Shown here in pieces: positions 25,259 to 33,506 of a DNA stretch of 64,000 nucleotides. Made by a program: the position numbers and the translations under genes. The stretch is from OMIW01 sp044235645 (GTDB lineage Bacteria > Bdellovibrionota_C > UBA2361 > OMIW01). The stretch covers positions 23,740 to 87,739 of the forward strand of contig JBIIHQ010000011.1 in assembly GCA_044235645.1 (NCBI GenBank). Direction: 5' to 3'. Position 1 is the first letter of the stretch; each line of letters begins with the position of its first letter. The notes beneath the pieces are model-generated. The model did no database searches, was not told the origin of the DNA, and worked only from the letters and a program-made list of their open reading frames with translations.

Positions 25259-26662
25259 ATGGTTAAACAGCGCCACCAACTTTTTGCTTTTCTTTTCATG
25301 GTATCCGACCTTTGTATGGTGTCGGCTGCCTGGGTGGCGTCATATTTTATTCGGTTCCAGACCGATGTTGTTCCTGCGGTGAAGGGGATTCCCCGCATCG
25401 ATGAGTACCTGTTGATGTTGGTCCCGGTCTGGGTCATCTGGGGAATCGTATTCAGAATCGTCGGGTTGTACCGTCCGATGCGAGGGGTACGACGGAGGAG
25501 GGAGCTTTGGTTACTAATTAATGCAAATGGTTTTGCGCTTCTCGTTCTCATAGCTTTTGTCTTTCTTTTTCGTGAAAAGCAGGTTGAATATTCGCGGCTC
25601 GTATTTCTTTGTTTTGGGGTCGCAGTCACGGTTGGTACGATGAGTCAACGTCTGGCGCTCCGCTTCTTTCTGAGTGAGGCTCGCCGGAAGGGATTCAATC
25701 TTCGGTATCTGCTCGTCGTTGGTGCAGGAAGAGTGGCTGAGGATGTTGTTGCTCGGGTTCGCACTCAGCGTGATCTGGGTATTCAGCTGGTGGGTTGTCT
25801 TTCCCGCACTGGTGGGGAGGAGGTGGGCCCACACGGTGCACCGATAATCGGTTCGTACGGCGACCTTGAGGGAGTTCTCTCTCGGGTGAGTGTCGATCAG
25901 GTGGTAATTGCTCTTCCACTCGAGGACAGCCCGATGATGCCTTCGATTATGGGATCGCTCCGCGATACACTCGTCGACGTTAAGATCATTCCCGATCTCT
26001 ATCAGTTCGTAAGCTTGGGAGGAGCGATTGAGGAATTCGAGGGTCTTCCGGTGATATCGCTCCAGGGAAGTCCGCTTGAGGGGCTCGGAAGCGTTGCAAA
26101 AAGGGTATTCGATGTACTCGTGGGGTCAGTCGCAGCCGTTGTCTTGCTACCGTTCATGCTGGTTATTGGGATGCTCGTAAAGTGTACCTCACGGGGCCCG
26201 ATGCTCTATAAACAGGAGCGGGTGAGCTATGATGGGACTCGGTTTTGGATCTATAAATTCCGTACTATGCGGATCGACGCTGAGCGAGAAGGCCCGGGAT
26301 GGACGAGGCCGGATGATAAGCGGGTAACCCCTCTGGGACGCTTTTTGCGGGCGATGAGCCTCGATGAATTACCACAAATTTTTAATGTTATTCGGGGAGA
26401 TATGTCCCTGGTCGGCCCTCGCCCCGAGCGCCCGGTGTACATTGATGAATTTAGACATCGTATCCCCCGTTACATGTTGCGCCACAAGGTGCCAGCAGGA
26501 ATCACGGGCTGGGCCCAGGTATGTGGATGGCGGGGGGATACCTCCATCGACAAGAGGATCGAGCATGACCTGTACTACATCGAGCACTGGTCATTGATAT
26601 TTGATATCAAGATTCTCGCACTCACAGTGTTGAGGGGCTTTTTTAACAAAAATGCCTATTGA
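25259..26662 (+). CDS. Undecaprenyl-phosphate glycosylphosphotransferase (WbaP/WcaJ type)
   Basis: It starts lipid-linked polysaccharide synthesis by moving a sugar-1-phosphate from a UDP-sugar to undecaprenyl phosphate. The 467-residue protein has four to five N-terminal helices (about 10-125), a nucleotide-fold middle (LLVVGAGRVAEDVVARVRTQ near 150), one further membrane helix at about 285-305 and the bacterial sugar transferase domain: YKQERVSYDGTRFWIYKFRTM near 319, SLDELPQIFNVIRGDMSLVG near 366 and GWAQVCGWRGDTSIDKRIEH near 419. The last motif is characteristic of glucose-1-phosphate transferases. It ends the operon 15 bases from the convergent dapA. Confidence 0.9.
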   Translation: MVKQRHQLFAFLFMVSDLCMVSAAWVASYFIRFQTDVVPAVKGIPRIDEYLLMLVPVWVIWGIVFRIVGLYRPMRGVRRRRELWLLINANGFALLVLIAFVFLFREKQVEYSRLVFLCFGVAVTVGTMSQRLALRFFLSEARRKGFNLRYLLVVGAGRVAEDVVARVRTQRDLGIQLVGCLSRTGGEEVGPHGAPIIGSYGDLEGVLSRVSVDQVVIALPLEDSPMMPSIMGSLRDTLVDVKIIPDLYQFVSLGGAIEEFEGLPVISLQGSPLEGLGSVAKRVFDVLVGSVAAVVLLPFMLVIGMLVKCTSRGPMLYKQERVSYDGTRFWIYKFRTMRIDAEREGPGWTRPDDKRVTPLGRFLRAMSLDELPQIFNVIRGDMSLVGPRPERPVYIDEFRHRIPRYMLRHKVPAGITGWAQVCGWRGDTSIDKRIEHDLYYIEHWSLIFDIKILALTVLRGFFNKNAY

Positions 26663-26677
26663 CGCTGAACAGCGGGA

Positions 26678-27799
26678 TTAGACCGCTGAAGCAAACGATA
26701 AAGGCCCTCTGTTATTATCTCCTCTATCGCTTCTCGCTCCGACATCGGTTGAAGAACCGGGGGGAGAGGGCTTCCGAGAGGTTTGATTCCCAGATGATGT
26801 ATCGGTATTGATTCGATCTAATATCTCTTCATACGCAAATCCTCCTGCGCGAAGTGCCTCTCGAGTTGAGGCTGCTGCGGTCCGGAGCAACGCCAGACAA
26901 TTCGGCGTGGGAGGCACGAGGGGCAGCCGTCCATGACCAACCTCAATTCCACCGAGTGACATCAGGGCTTTGATCGGCTCCGGATTTGGTCCAACCCGCA
27001 AGAGAGCTTGCGCAAGAGGAAGAAGTGCATGATGAAGAGTTTGTGCAGTTGAGACATCCCCCGCAGCGAACCGTTCAACGAGCGTGGCGGTTGTCCGGGG
27101 AAGCACATTAGCGATGACCGATACCACGCCAACTCCCCCGACTGAGAGAATGGGGAGGGTCAGGGCGTCGTCCCCTGAGAGTATCGCAACAGGTCGCGAG
27201 GGGGAGGTTCCGCTTCTGAGGAGGGAATACGTGTCGCTTATCTCTTCGAGATTTCCATTCGCCGCCTTAACCGCCACGAGATTTTCACAAACATCAGCGA
27301 TTCGTCGAATGGTATCGGGCGAGATATTTATTCCGGTCCGACCGGGAATATTGTATAGCATCAGAGGAATACCGATCCGATTGAGCTCGCTGAAATGCCG
27401 CAAAACCCCTTCTTGGGAGGGCTTATTGTAGTAGGGAACCACAATCAGGCATCCGTCTACTCCCAACGCCGCTGCGCGCTCGGTTAACCGAACTGCCTCG
27501 CGGGTACTATTCGAACCGGTCCCTGGAATTACCTGTACTCCTGAGCCTTTGGTGACAGAAATGCAGATTCGTATAAGTTCATCACTCTCGTCATCATCAA
27601 GAGTTGGCGCCTCACCAGTCGTTCCGCACGGGACCAGCGCAGCAGTGCCATGGTCACACTGATACCTTGCGAGGGAGGCAAATAGCTCAGGAAGGATTCG
27701 TTGAGCAGGTGTGGTGTCAAATGGCGTGACGAGCGCGCAGAGAGATCCACTCAGGGTGTTTCCGTCGGACGTGGAATCGGGAAGTGTTATATCAGTCAT
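26678..27799 (-). CDS. dapA: 4-hydroxy-tetrahydrodipicolinate synthase
   Basis: DapA condenses pyruvate with aspartate semialdehyde, the first committed lysine/DAP step. The TIM-barrel motifs are intact: LVTPFDTTP near residue 24, CGTTGEAPTLDDDE near 58, VPYYNKPSQEGVL near 120, LMYNIPGRTGINISP near 145 (proton-relay Tyr), and LVAVKAANGNLEEI near 176 whose Lys forms the Schiff base, then SGDDALTLP. The protein is 373 residues against about 290-300 usually; the extra is a polar, Ser/Gly/Arg-rich C-terminal tail (residues about 320-373) that looks disordered. No ribosome site is seen before the ATG. A possible small gene precedes it on the same strand. Confidence 0.92.
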   Translation of the reverse strand: MTDITLPDSTSDGNTLSGSLCALVTPFDTTPAQRILPELFASLARYQCDHGTAALVPCGTTGEAPTLDDDESDELIRICISVTKGSGVQVIPGTGSNSTREAVRLTERAAALGVDGCLIVVPYYNKPSQEGVLRHFSELNRIGIPLMLYNIPGRTGINISPDTIRRIADVCENLVAVKAANGNLEEISDTYSLLRSGTSPSRPVAILSGDDALTLPILSVGGVGVVSVIANVLPRTTATLVERFAAGDVSTAQTLHHALLPLAQALLRVGPNPEPIKALMSLGGIEVGHGRLPLVPPTPNCLALLRTAAASTREALRAGGFAYEEILDRINTDTSSGNQTSRKPSPPGSSTDVGARSDRGDNNRGPLSFASAV

Positions 27800-27856
27800 A
27801 GGAGGATCCGTTTGAGGCCTTTTACCGTACCCGCTGAAAAAGGGGATAACACAAAA

Positions 27857-28060
27857 CTAACGCCCTTTTCGCGACTTTCCCTGCGCCCATGTCTCCCCAA
27901 GGTGCTGGTCAAGAGCGCGATCTCGAAACTGCCAACGGTCCAACATACGCCGCGCGACGCTTTCACGTTGGACGGGCGGTTCCACAAAGATGATGCTCGC
28001 TTCTACGACCTGCCCCTCACAACCCCCAATCGGCCCTAACGCCAAGTCCACCAGAGGCAA
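27857..28060 (-). CDS. Possible small protein upstream of dapA
   Basis: The 67-residue frame, starting at TTG 28060 (or GTG nine bases later) after an in-frame TAG, has ordinary protein composition: EASIIFVEPPVQRESVAR in the middle and RWQFRDRALDQHLGETW near the end. It lies 57 bases upstream of dapA on the same strand. No family is recognised and its ribosome site is weak, so this is a tentative call. Confidence 0.35.
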   Translation of the reverse strand: MPLVDLALGPIGGCEGQVVEASIIFVEPPVQRESVARRMLDRWQFRDRALDQHLGETWAQGKSRKGR

Positions 28061-28257
28061 CTCTTTCTAGCGGGCATATGCCCTCATCCACGAATCAAGC
28101 GATTGAAGGCTACTGAGTCCTCTCCCTATTCTAAGTCAATCCCTGGTGAGCTTCTAGGGAACAATTTGCGGGAGGGGTATCTCGCTTCCTGGAGGGAGCT
28201 GAACGCCTTCTGCTCAACGCCCCCACCAATCGTTCTCTTTTCCCAGAGGAGGAACAT

Positions 28258-28977
28258 CTAATTGAGCTCGCCGATCGGCCCATTTAAACACCACCGCTCA
28301 AGGGGGTCTGCCGACGAGCCGGGAATATCTCTCAGTTTCGCAGTCACCCGGACGACGTTACGCATCAAGGCTGAGTATCCATCGTCCCCGAAGCAGTGAA
28401 GCAGCCCCTCATCAGCGGTGCCAGCTCCTACCCGGACCTTACCTTGGACCTTGAACGCACTGCATCTTGCTGGTGGTGCACTCGAGTTGGCAAGGGCAAA
28501 ACTACAACCATTGTACCCCGATACCGGCCATCTGTCGCGGTTCTCACGGTCACGAACCACGACACTAAATACTGAGAGATACTTTCCATAGAGCATCACC
28601 CCCGCATTTCCGCCACACTCCTTCACCGAGGGTCGGTACTGAACATCAATAGGAACGTCGCGCGAGCAGACACACGGCTTGAAGATGCCTCCCTGACAAA
28701 AGTTTGGTGGCGCGGGGCGATAGCGCGGATTTTTCTTGAGACGATTATTCTCCCGTCGTACGAGAAACCGATGACGAGCGATCATTTGGCGTGCTGTGAA
28801 CTCTTTTCGAGCTGGGGTTGCGGTGGGGGTCGGGGTTGAAAGGGAGCTTTGCGCGTATGCCTCGTGAGCCCCACCCAGCCGTTCCACACCGATGCCGGAG
28901 ATTCCGCAGACTAATGTGAATACAGAAACGAGGAATGACGTGTGGAGCCGACACGCTCGGGGTCTAGCTGTTCGCAT
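28258..28977 (-). CDS. Secreted cysteine-containing protein of unknown function
   Basis: The 239-residue product has a signal peptide (SFLVSVFTLVCGISGIG, residues about 14-30, probable cleavage near AYAQS at 42) followed by a Thr/Pro linker (STPTPTATPA). The mature domain holds paired Cys motifs: NFCQGGIFKPCVCSRD near residue 92, KECGGNAG near 119, GCSFAL near 158, RCSAF, LHCFGDDG near 194 and ERWCLNG near the end, about eight in all, fit for disulfides. I do not recognise a family. The GKYLSVFSVVVRDR strand suggests a beta-rich fold. It stands alone, divergent from the NtrC-type regulator. Confidence 0.55.
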   Translation of the reverse strand: MRTARPRACRLHTSFLVSVFTLVCGISGIGVERLGGAHEAYAQSSLSTPTPTATPARKEFTARQMIARHRFLVRRENNRLKKNPRYRPAPPNFCQGGIFKPCVCSRDVPIDVQYRPSVKECGGNAGVMLYGKYLSVFSVVVRDRENRDRWPVSGYNGCSFALANSSAPPARCSAFKVQGKVRVGAGTADEGLLHCFGDDGYSALMRNVVRVTAKLRDIPGSSADPLERWCLNGPIGELN

Positions 28978-29291
28978 GTGGTACCTTTAGGGCTAGTATG
29001 ACAACGAGTTTCAATGAGAGAATCGTAGCCTACTGACGTGTGACGGTCCAGCAGGCTCAGACCAGAACCATTTTCCCCCTTTATCTTTCTTGCATATATT
29101 CATCCAAATATGCGGCCTTAATCCGACAAAAATGGTCATTTACCCCACATTGCCAAGAACTTAGCCTTCAGGAGAATCCGCATCCCCCCTTCGGCATCTA
29201 AACATCATCCATTTTTCAAGGAGATTTCGAGAGCAGTATCCCGGTTCGAGCGCAGTAGGATAACGAGCGACAAAGCAAAAAAGGATCGTTT
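28978..29291. promoter_or_regulatory. Divergent intergenic region with an inverted repeat
   Basis: This 314-base region lies between the secreted-protein gene and the NtrC-type regulator. GCATAT (29092-29097) and ATATGC (29108-29113) form a 6-bp inverted repeat with a 10-base spacer, a size fitting a dimeric regulator site. I looked for a -24/-12 GG-N10-GC sigma-54 site and found none that is convincing. Confidence 0.35.
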
Positions 29292-30749
29292 GTGCAGGAT
29301 TCGGTGCCCCCTAGTCGAAAAAAGATACTGATCGTCGACGATGAGCTCGCCATTCGCGAATCGTTGCAGCTTATTCTTAAAGCACACTTTGATGTGACGA
29401 TCGCTGCTGATGGTGCAGAGGCGCTCGAGATCCTGGCCACAGTGGCTCCTGACCTGATCTTGCTTGATGTCTCCATGCCGAAGCTTGATGGGATGGAGAC
29501 ATTACGGCAGATGCGCGATCGAGGCGTTTCGATACCCGTTGTTATGCTGACCGCAACGACGACCGTGAGAACCGCGGTGAAGGCGATAAAGTGGGGTGCA
29601 GTTGATTATCTCACGAAGCCCTTCGATCTCGAGGAGCTTACTCACATAATCGCATCGGTTTTTGACCGGCCCGATGAAGCCGCGCCTTCCTCCGAGCAGG
29701 GAGTCTCACCTCGAAGTCAAACAGTCTCTGCAGGGTGCACTCCAGTTTCCGGATTCGTCGAGGGAACGAGTGGGGTGATGCGGGATGTAATGCAGCGGGT
29801 CTCAAAGGTGGCGGAGCGGGATACGACAGTCCTTATCTCCGGGGAATCGGGGGTTGGTAAAGAACTTATTGCGCGCCAGATCCATCTCCTAAGCAATCGG
29901 CGTGAAGGCCCTTTTGTCCCGATAAACTGCGCCGCCATTCCTGAAACTTTGATCGAGGCAGAGCTATTTGGGCACGAGCGAGGGGCGTTCACCCATGCTA
30001 TTGAAAGGCGGATCGGTTATTGTGAGCAGGCACATGGCGGCACTCTCTTTCTCGACGAGATCGGGGAGCTGAGTCTCGCCGTTCAGGTAAAGCTTCTCAG
30101 ATTTCTCCAGGAGCGAGAGTTTTCCAGAGTGGGAAGTTCGAAGCAGATATCGGTAGATGTTCGGATTGTCGCGGCGACAAACAGAAATCTCGAAGAGGGA
30201 ATTCGACAGAAGACCTTTCGGCAGGATCTCTTTTATCGGATTAATGTCGTGCACATCGGGGTTCCTCCTCTTCGCGACAGATTCGAGGATATTGAACCGA
30301 TGATCCTCCATCTCGCTGAAAAGTTATCTCACCGATATCAAGGAAAATCTCTCGTTTTCTCGCGAGAGGCGCTTGACCTCCTTGTCCAGTATCCGTGGCC
30401 AGGCAATGTCCGCGAGCTCGAGAATGTTGTTGAGAGCCTTCTTGCATTGAGCCGTGGCAACGAAATAGGGGTTAGTGAGCTTCCCCGGAAGATTAAGGAG
30501 CGGTGGGACCTTGGTGGGTCACCGAGTCAGGCAACTCCAGGGTTGTCCCTTGAGGATGCCGAGCGGCAGTTTGAGCGTGACATGATCGAGCGTGCGCTCC
30601 AAAAGGCGGGTGGTATTCAATCGCGAGCTGCTCAAATTCTCGGGATCAGCAGGCGAATTCTGAAGTACAAGATGGATAAATTGGGTATTTCGGATGCCAC
30701 TGTGCGAGGAGGCGTCCTCGAAGGAGCGAGTGAGGAATCGTCGCACTAG
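29292..30749 (+). CDS. NtrC-family sigma-54 response regulator with GAFTHA loop
   Basis: The 485-residue protein has three domains. A receiver (residues about 10-125): ILIVDDELAIRESL, DLILLDVSMPKLDG with the phosphoacceptor Asp, and DYLTKPFDL. An AAA+ activator domain (about 155-390): LISGESGVGKELIARQ (Walker A), HERGAFTHAIERR, GGTLFLDEIGELSL (Walker B) and PWPGNVRELENVVESL. A Fis-type helix-turn-helix (about 435-475): AQILGISRRILKYKMDKLG. The sigma-54 contact loop is normally GAFTGA; here it reads GAFTHA. Start is GTG at 29292. No cognate kinase is next to it. It converges on a zinc-ribbon gene. Confidence 0.87.
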   Translation: MQDSVPPSRKKILIVDDELAIRESLQLILKAHFDVTIAADGAEALEILATVAPDLILLDVSMPKLDGMETLRQMRDRGVSIPVVMLTATTTVRTAVKAIKWGAVDYLTKPFDLEELTHIIASVFDRPDEAAPSSEQGVSPRSQTVSAGCTPVSGFVEGTSGVMRDVMQRVSKVAERDTTVLISGESGVGKELIARQIHLLSNRREGPFVPINCAAIPETLIEAELFGHERGAFTHAIERRIGYCEQAHGGTLFLDEIGELSLAVQVKLLRFLQEREFSRVGSSKQISVDVRIVAATNRNLEEGIRQKTFRQDLFYRINVVHIGVPPLRDRFEDIEPMILHLAEKLSHRYQGKSLVFSREALDLLVQYPWPGNVRELENVVESLLALSRGNEIGVSELPRKIKERWDLGGSPSQATPGLSLEDAERQFERDMIERALQKAGGIQSRAAQILGISRRILKYKMDKLGISDATVRGGVLEGASEESSH

Positions 30750-30776
30750 GTCCGGCCTTTCTTCGTGGTTGAGACC

Positions 30777-31070
30777 TTATTTTTTAAAGAGGGCATCAAG
30801 GGCGTTAACGACGTCGGTCGATGGTTTTGGGGAGGAGGGGTTCGAGGGCGAGGCACTGCTTGACGGGCGAAAGTAATCGCAGAAGTTGGCACGGTCTTTC
30901 TGAACGACTCGGTCAGCCCGATTTTCACGACATTCGTTGTAGGCTGACCGGTCATAGAACTCGCAGTTGTAGCAAACATGTATTTCACGTCGACACCCCG
31001 AACACTCCTCAGAACGACCGCGAAGTTCGGCGGGATACGGGTGAGCGCAGTGGTAGCAGATGGGTGGCAT
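30777..31070 (-). CDS. Small zinc-ribbon protein
   Basis: The 97-residue protein begins with closely spaced cysteine pairs: CYHC (5-8), CSGC (23-26), CYNC (33-36), then YNECRENR near 47 and NFCDYFRP near 63. The first pairs can hold one or two structural zincs. The remaining 35 residues are Ser/Pro-rich and end NALDALFKK, a short helix. ATG at 31070 follows GAGG at 7 bases. It looks like a real small gene; the FCDYF segment after a Cys cluster is seen in uncharacterised bacterial proteins, but I assign no function. Confidence 0.6.
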   Translation of the reverse strand: MPPICYHCAHPYPAELRGRSEECSGCRREIHVCYNCEFYDRSAYNECRENRADRVVQKDRANFCDYFRPSSSASPSNPSSPKPSTDVVNALDALFKK

Positions 31071-31321
31071 CGATGTACCTCGTGGGTGTGGTGGTTAATG
31101 GTTCCGGTATTACCCCCTCGGGTGTCGTACTTCGGACACCGTATTGTAAACATCCCTCAGATGAGGGAGAAGCTTTTTCCATTTTATCAGAAGTTTTTCC
31201 GCCGATTGTACCTCCCGAAGCCGACCTGCCTGTCAATTGTCGGAACTGTCTCTTCGCCGCGGCCTGAGGTATCCTTGCTCTTGCGAAATTCACGACCGAG
31301 TCACATTCGGAGAGGGGGTCA

Positions 31322-32701
31322 ATGGAGGAAAGTTTTAGGAGCGCACGATCCCTCGATGGGGCGCTGCGGGGAGCTGACTTCGCATCGGAGGGTCTCATGA
31401 AAAGTGTGCCCGCGGAGATTGCTGATGCTATCTCTCTCCCAAGGCGGCTAGCTCAATCAGTTTTCGATGATTTCAAGTACCTAGTCAGGGTGATTATCTC
31501 GGCCATTGACCGCTTCTATTGGGATAATGGTTTCTCAAAGGCGGCATCTCTGGCCTATTCGACCCTATTCGCGCTCGTACCGCTGACTGCCCTTTTTGTT
31601 GGTTTTGTGGGCTCATTCTCGGGTATGGCGGCAAATGCTCCCGACCTGGGGGATTTTATCGTTCGTCAGTTCCTCCCGAATACCGTCGGAGTGGGCGAGG
31701 TCGTTCGCAAAGTGAAAGAGTTCTCTCAGGTCGTGGCGTCGCTCAATGTCGTTACCGTGCCCTTCATCGTCATCACGTCGCTCCTCCTCATAAGCTCGGT
31801 TGAATACGCTCTGAATCAGGTTTGGCAAGTCTTTGAGTCGCGACCGATATCTCACCGAATCGGGATTTATTGTGCAATCTTGGTACTTGCACCGATTCTT
31901 GCGTTATCAGCTTACTATACGGCGAAGTACCGGGTCGAACCGTTTCTTCTCGATGTCTCCGGCGAGGGGGACTTTATCAACCGTCTCTACGACGGAGCGG
32001 TGCCATTTATTATTGACCTTGTCGCCTTCATCCTCCTCTATTATTTGGTTCCAAAAGCTCCAGTGCAGTTCCGATCAGCGGTCTTCGGGGGAGTTTTTGC
32101 AGCACTTCTCTTTGGCTCGGCAAAAGCAGCGTTCGCCTTTTATATTCGGGGATTTTCCTCCTACGAACGAATTTACGGCACTTTGGCGGCGATACCAATT
32201 TTCCTTTTTTGGCTATACCTAGCTTGGACGATCGTGCTCTTTGGGTGTGAGTTGAGTTATCAGGTTCAGTATCTGCCCCGAAGGGGACGGCTGTGGAAGC
32301 GACAGCTTCTCAGTGTTGGTGATGGAAGGTTCCTCCTGGCGGTCCAGGCTCTCGTGATGGTCGGACGGGCGTTTGAGAGGGGAGAGCGGCTTCCAAACGA
32401 CCTCGAATTGGCAGAGCGACTTGGGTGCAGTAGCCTCGTTTTGCGACCGGCGCTTGAATCACTCCGCTCTGCTGGAATCATCTCGCGGGGAGATTCGCGA
32501 GATATGCCACTCACCCTTGCGCGGACTCCGGATCTGATTAAGATGGAGGAGGTCCGCGCGGCGGTGGCTCCGTTCCGAGATTCCGTCGCGTTCGCTGATG
32601 AGGTTGCGACGGTACTGTCGGGAGAGGGCGAGAAGCTCACTTTGCGACGGCTTATTCGGGGAGAGCTGGGAGATTGTTCGGAGAATTCGACGGAGGTTTA
32701 G
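31322..32701 (+). CDS. YihY/BrkB-family inner-membrane protein with winged-helix tail
   Basis: Of the 459 residues, about 50-310 match YihY/BrkB: FYWDNGFSKAASLAYSTLFALVPL near 61, then five to six membrane helices including LLLISSVEYALNQVWQV, VAFILLYYLVPKAP and YGTLAAIPIFLFWLYLAWTI near 288. The family has been called RNase BN in error and is now seen as a membrane protein of unknown transport role. The last 100 residues (LPNDLELAERLGCSSLVLRP, SLRSAGIISRG) look like a winged helix-turn-helix. Two starts are credible: ATG 31322 after GAGAGGGGG and ATG 31397 after GGAGGG. Confidence 0.83.
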   Translation: MEESFRSARSLDGALRGADFASEGLMKSVPAEIADAISLPRRLAQSVFDDFKYLVRVIISAIDRFYWDNGFSKAASLAYSTLFALVPLTALFVGFVGSFSGMAANAPDLGDFIVRQFLPNTVGVGEVVRKVKEFSQVVASLNVVTVPFIVITSLLLISSVEYALNQVWQVFESRPISHRIGIYCAILVLAPILALSAYYTAKYRVEPFLLDVSGEGDFINRLYDGAVPFIIDLVAFILLYYLVPKAPVQFRSAVFGGVFAALLFGSAKAAFAFYIRGFSSYERIYGTLAAIPIFLFWLYLAWTIVLFGCELSYQVQYLPRRGRLWKRQLLSVGDGRFLLAVQALVMVGRAFERGERLPNDLELAERLGCSSLVLRPALESLRSAGIISRGDSRDMPLTLARTPDLIKMEEVRAAVAPFRDSVAFADEVATVLSGEGEKLTLRRLIRGELGDCSENSTEV

Positions 32702-32787
32702 GGGTCGAGTCCTCGGAGAACCCCAAGAGGTTGGAGGCGGTTTAAGTCGAAATCAAATTATTCTGCTTTGTGGGGAGATTAAGGTAG

Positions 32788-33405
32788 ATGCGTACATGTG
32801 TTCCCGTCATTGCTATTTGTGCTGCGAGTGTAATCGTTTCACCGGCCTCCGTATTTGCTGATGAGCTTCCGAAGCTCCGTCTGGGAGCCTGGGAACAGGT
32901 GGTTGTGCTCGACGCTCCGCAATTTCCGGGGCTTCCTCCTGCGCTCGCGCAGCAGCTTGCAAAGGGGATCGGTGAGCAAAGACATCGGGTCTGCGTGACA
33001 ACCGAAGATCAGAATAAGTTGAGCGAAGGATTTCTTGAGGGAAACGAGGGGCAGTGTCAGATAAAGAATATTAAGCGAGAGGGGACGAACTCATCTTGGG
33101 ATGCCGTTTGTGATTCGACCGACGAGAAAGGGGACACGAGGGGCGCTGGGAGCGTCAGCGGGAAGATGCATTTCGTGATGACTAAACCATCGGAAGACGC
33201 TTTCACCCTGATTGTGGATGCTGAGGGGGGAGCCAAGGGTCTCCGAGGAACACTGAGAACGAAGATGGCCGGCACGTATCTCGGCGCGGACTGCGCTCAG
33301 TTCGAAGCAAAAACTGCCGATGAGATCTTCGACAAGGCGAAGAGGTCAGGCCAGGCCCTCGCCGAAAATCCCTTTTTCAACGAACAACGCAGCGTTAAGA
33401 AATAG
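32788..33405 (+). CDS. Secreted DUF3617-like protein
   Basis: The 205-residue product has a signal peptide (VPVIAICAASVIVSPASVFA, quoted whole, residues about 5-24). The mature part follows the DUF3617 pattern: LRLGAWEQVVVLD at the start, RHRVCVTTEDQNKLSEGF near 70, a second Cys in GQCQIKNIKREGTNSSWDAV near 90, and a late GADCAQF Cys with beta strands between (GSVSGKMHFVM). The role of this periplasmic family is unknown. It follows the YihY gene by 86 bases and is closed by a strong hairpin. Confidence 0.65.
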   Translation: MRTCVPVIAICAASVIVSPASVFADELPKLRLGAWEQVVVLDAPQFPGLPPALAQQLAKGIGEQRHRVCVTTEDQNKLSEGFLEGNEGQCQIKNIKREGTNSSWDAVCDSTDEKGDTRGAGSVSGKMHFVMTKPSEDAFTLIVDAEGGAKGLRGTLRTKMAGTYLGADCAQFEAKTADEIFDKAKRSGQALAENPFFNEQRSVKK

Positions 33406-33461
33406 CCAACAAGGTTAAGGAAAGAGATCCGTTCGGGTGTTGAGGAGATAAACCTCATGAA

Positions 33462-33487
33462 GAGGGGGGAGGAGGCCCTCCCCCCTC
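33462..33487. terminator. Perfect 11-bp stem between converging genes
   Basis: GAGGGGGGAGG and CCTCCCCCCTC pair over 11 bases with a 4-base loop, midway between the DUF3617-like gene and the aldolase gene that converge here. No T-run follows on either strand, so it is a probable bidirectional transcription end or block. Confidence 0.5.
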
Positions 33488-33506
33488 GGGTATCGCTCAG
33501 ACATAG

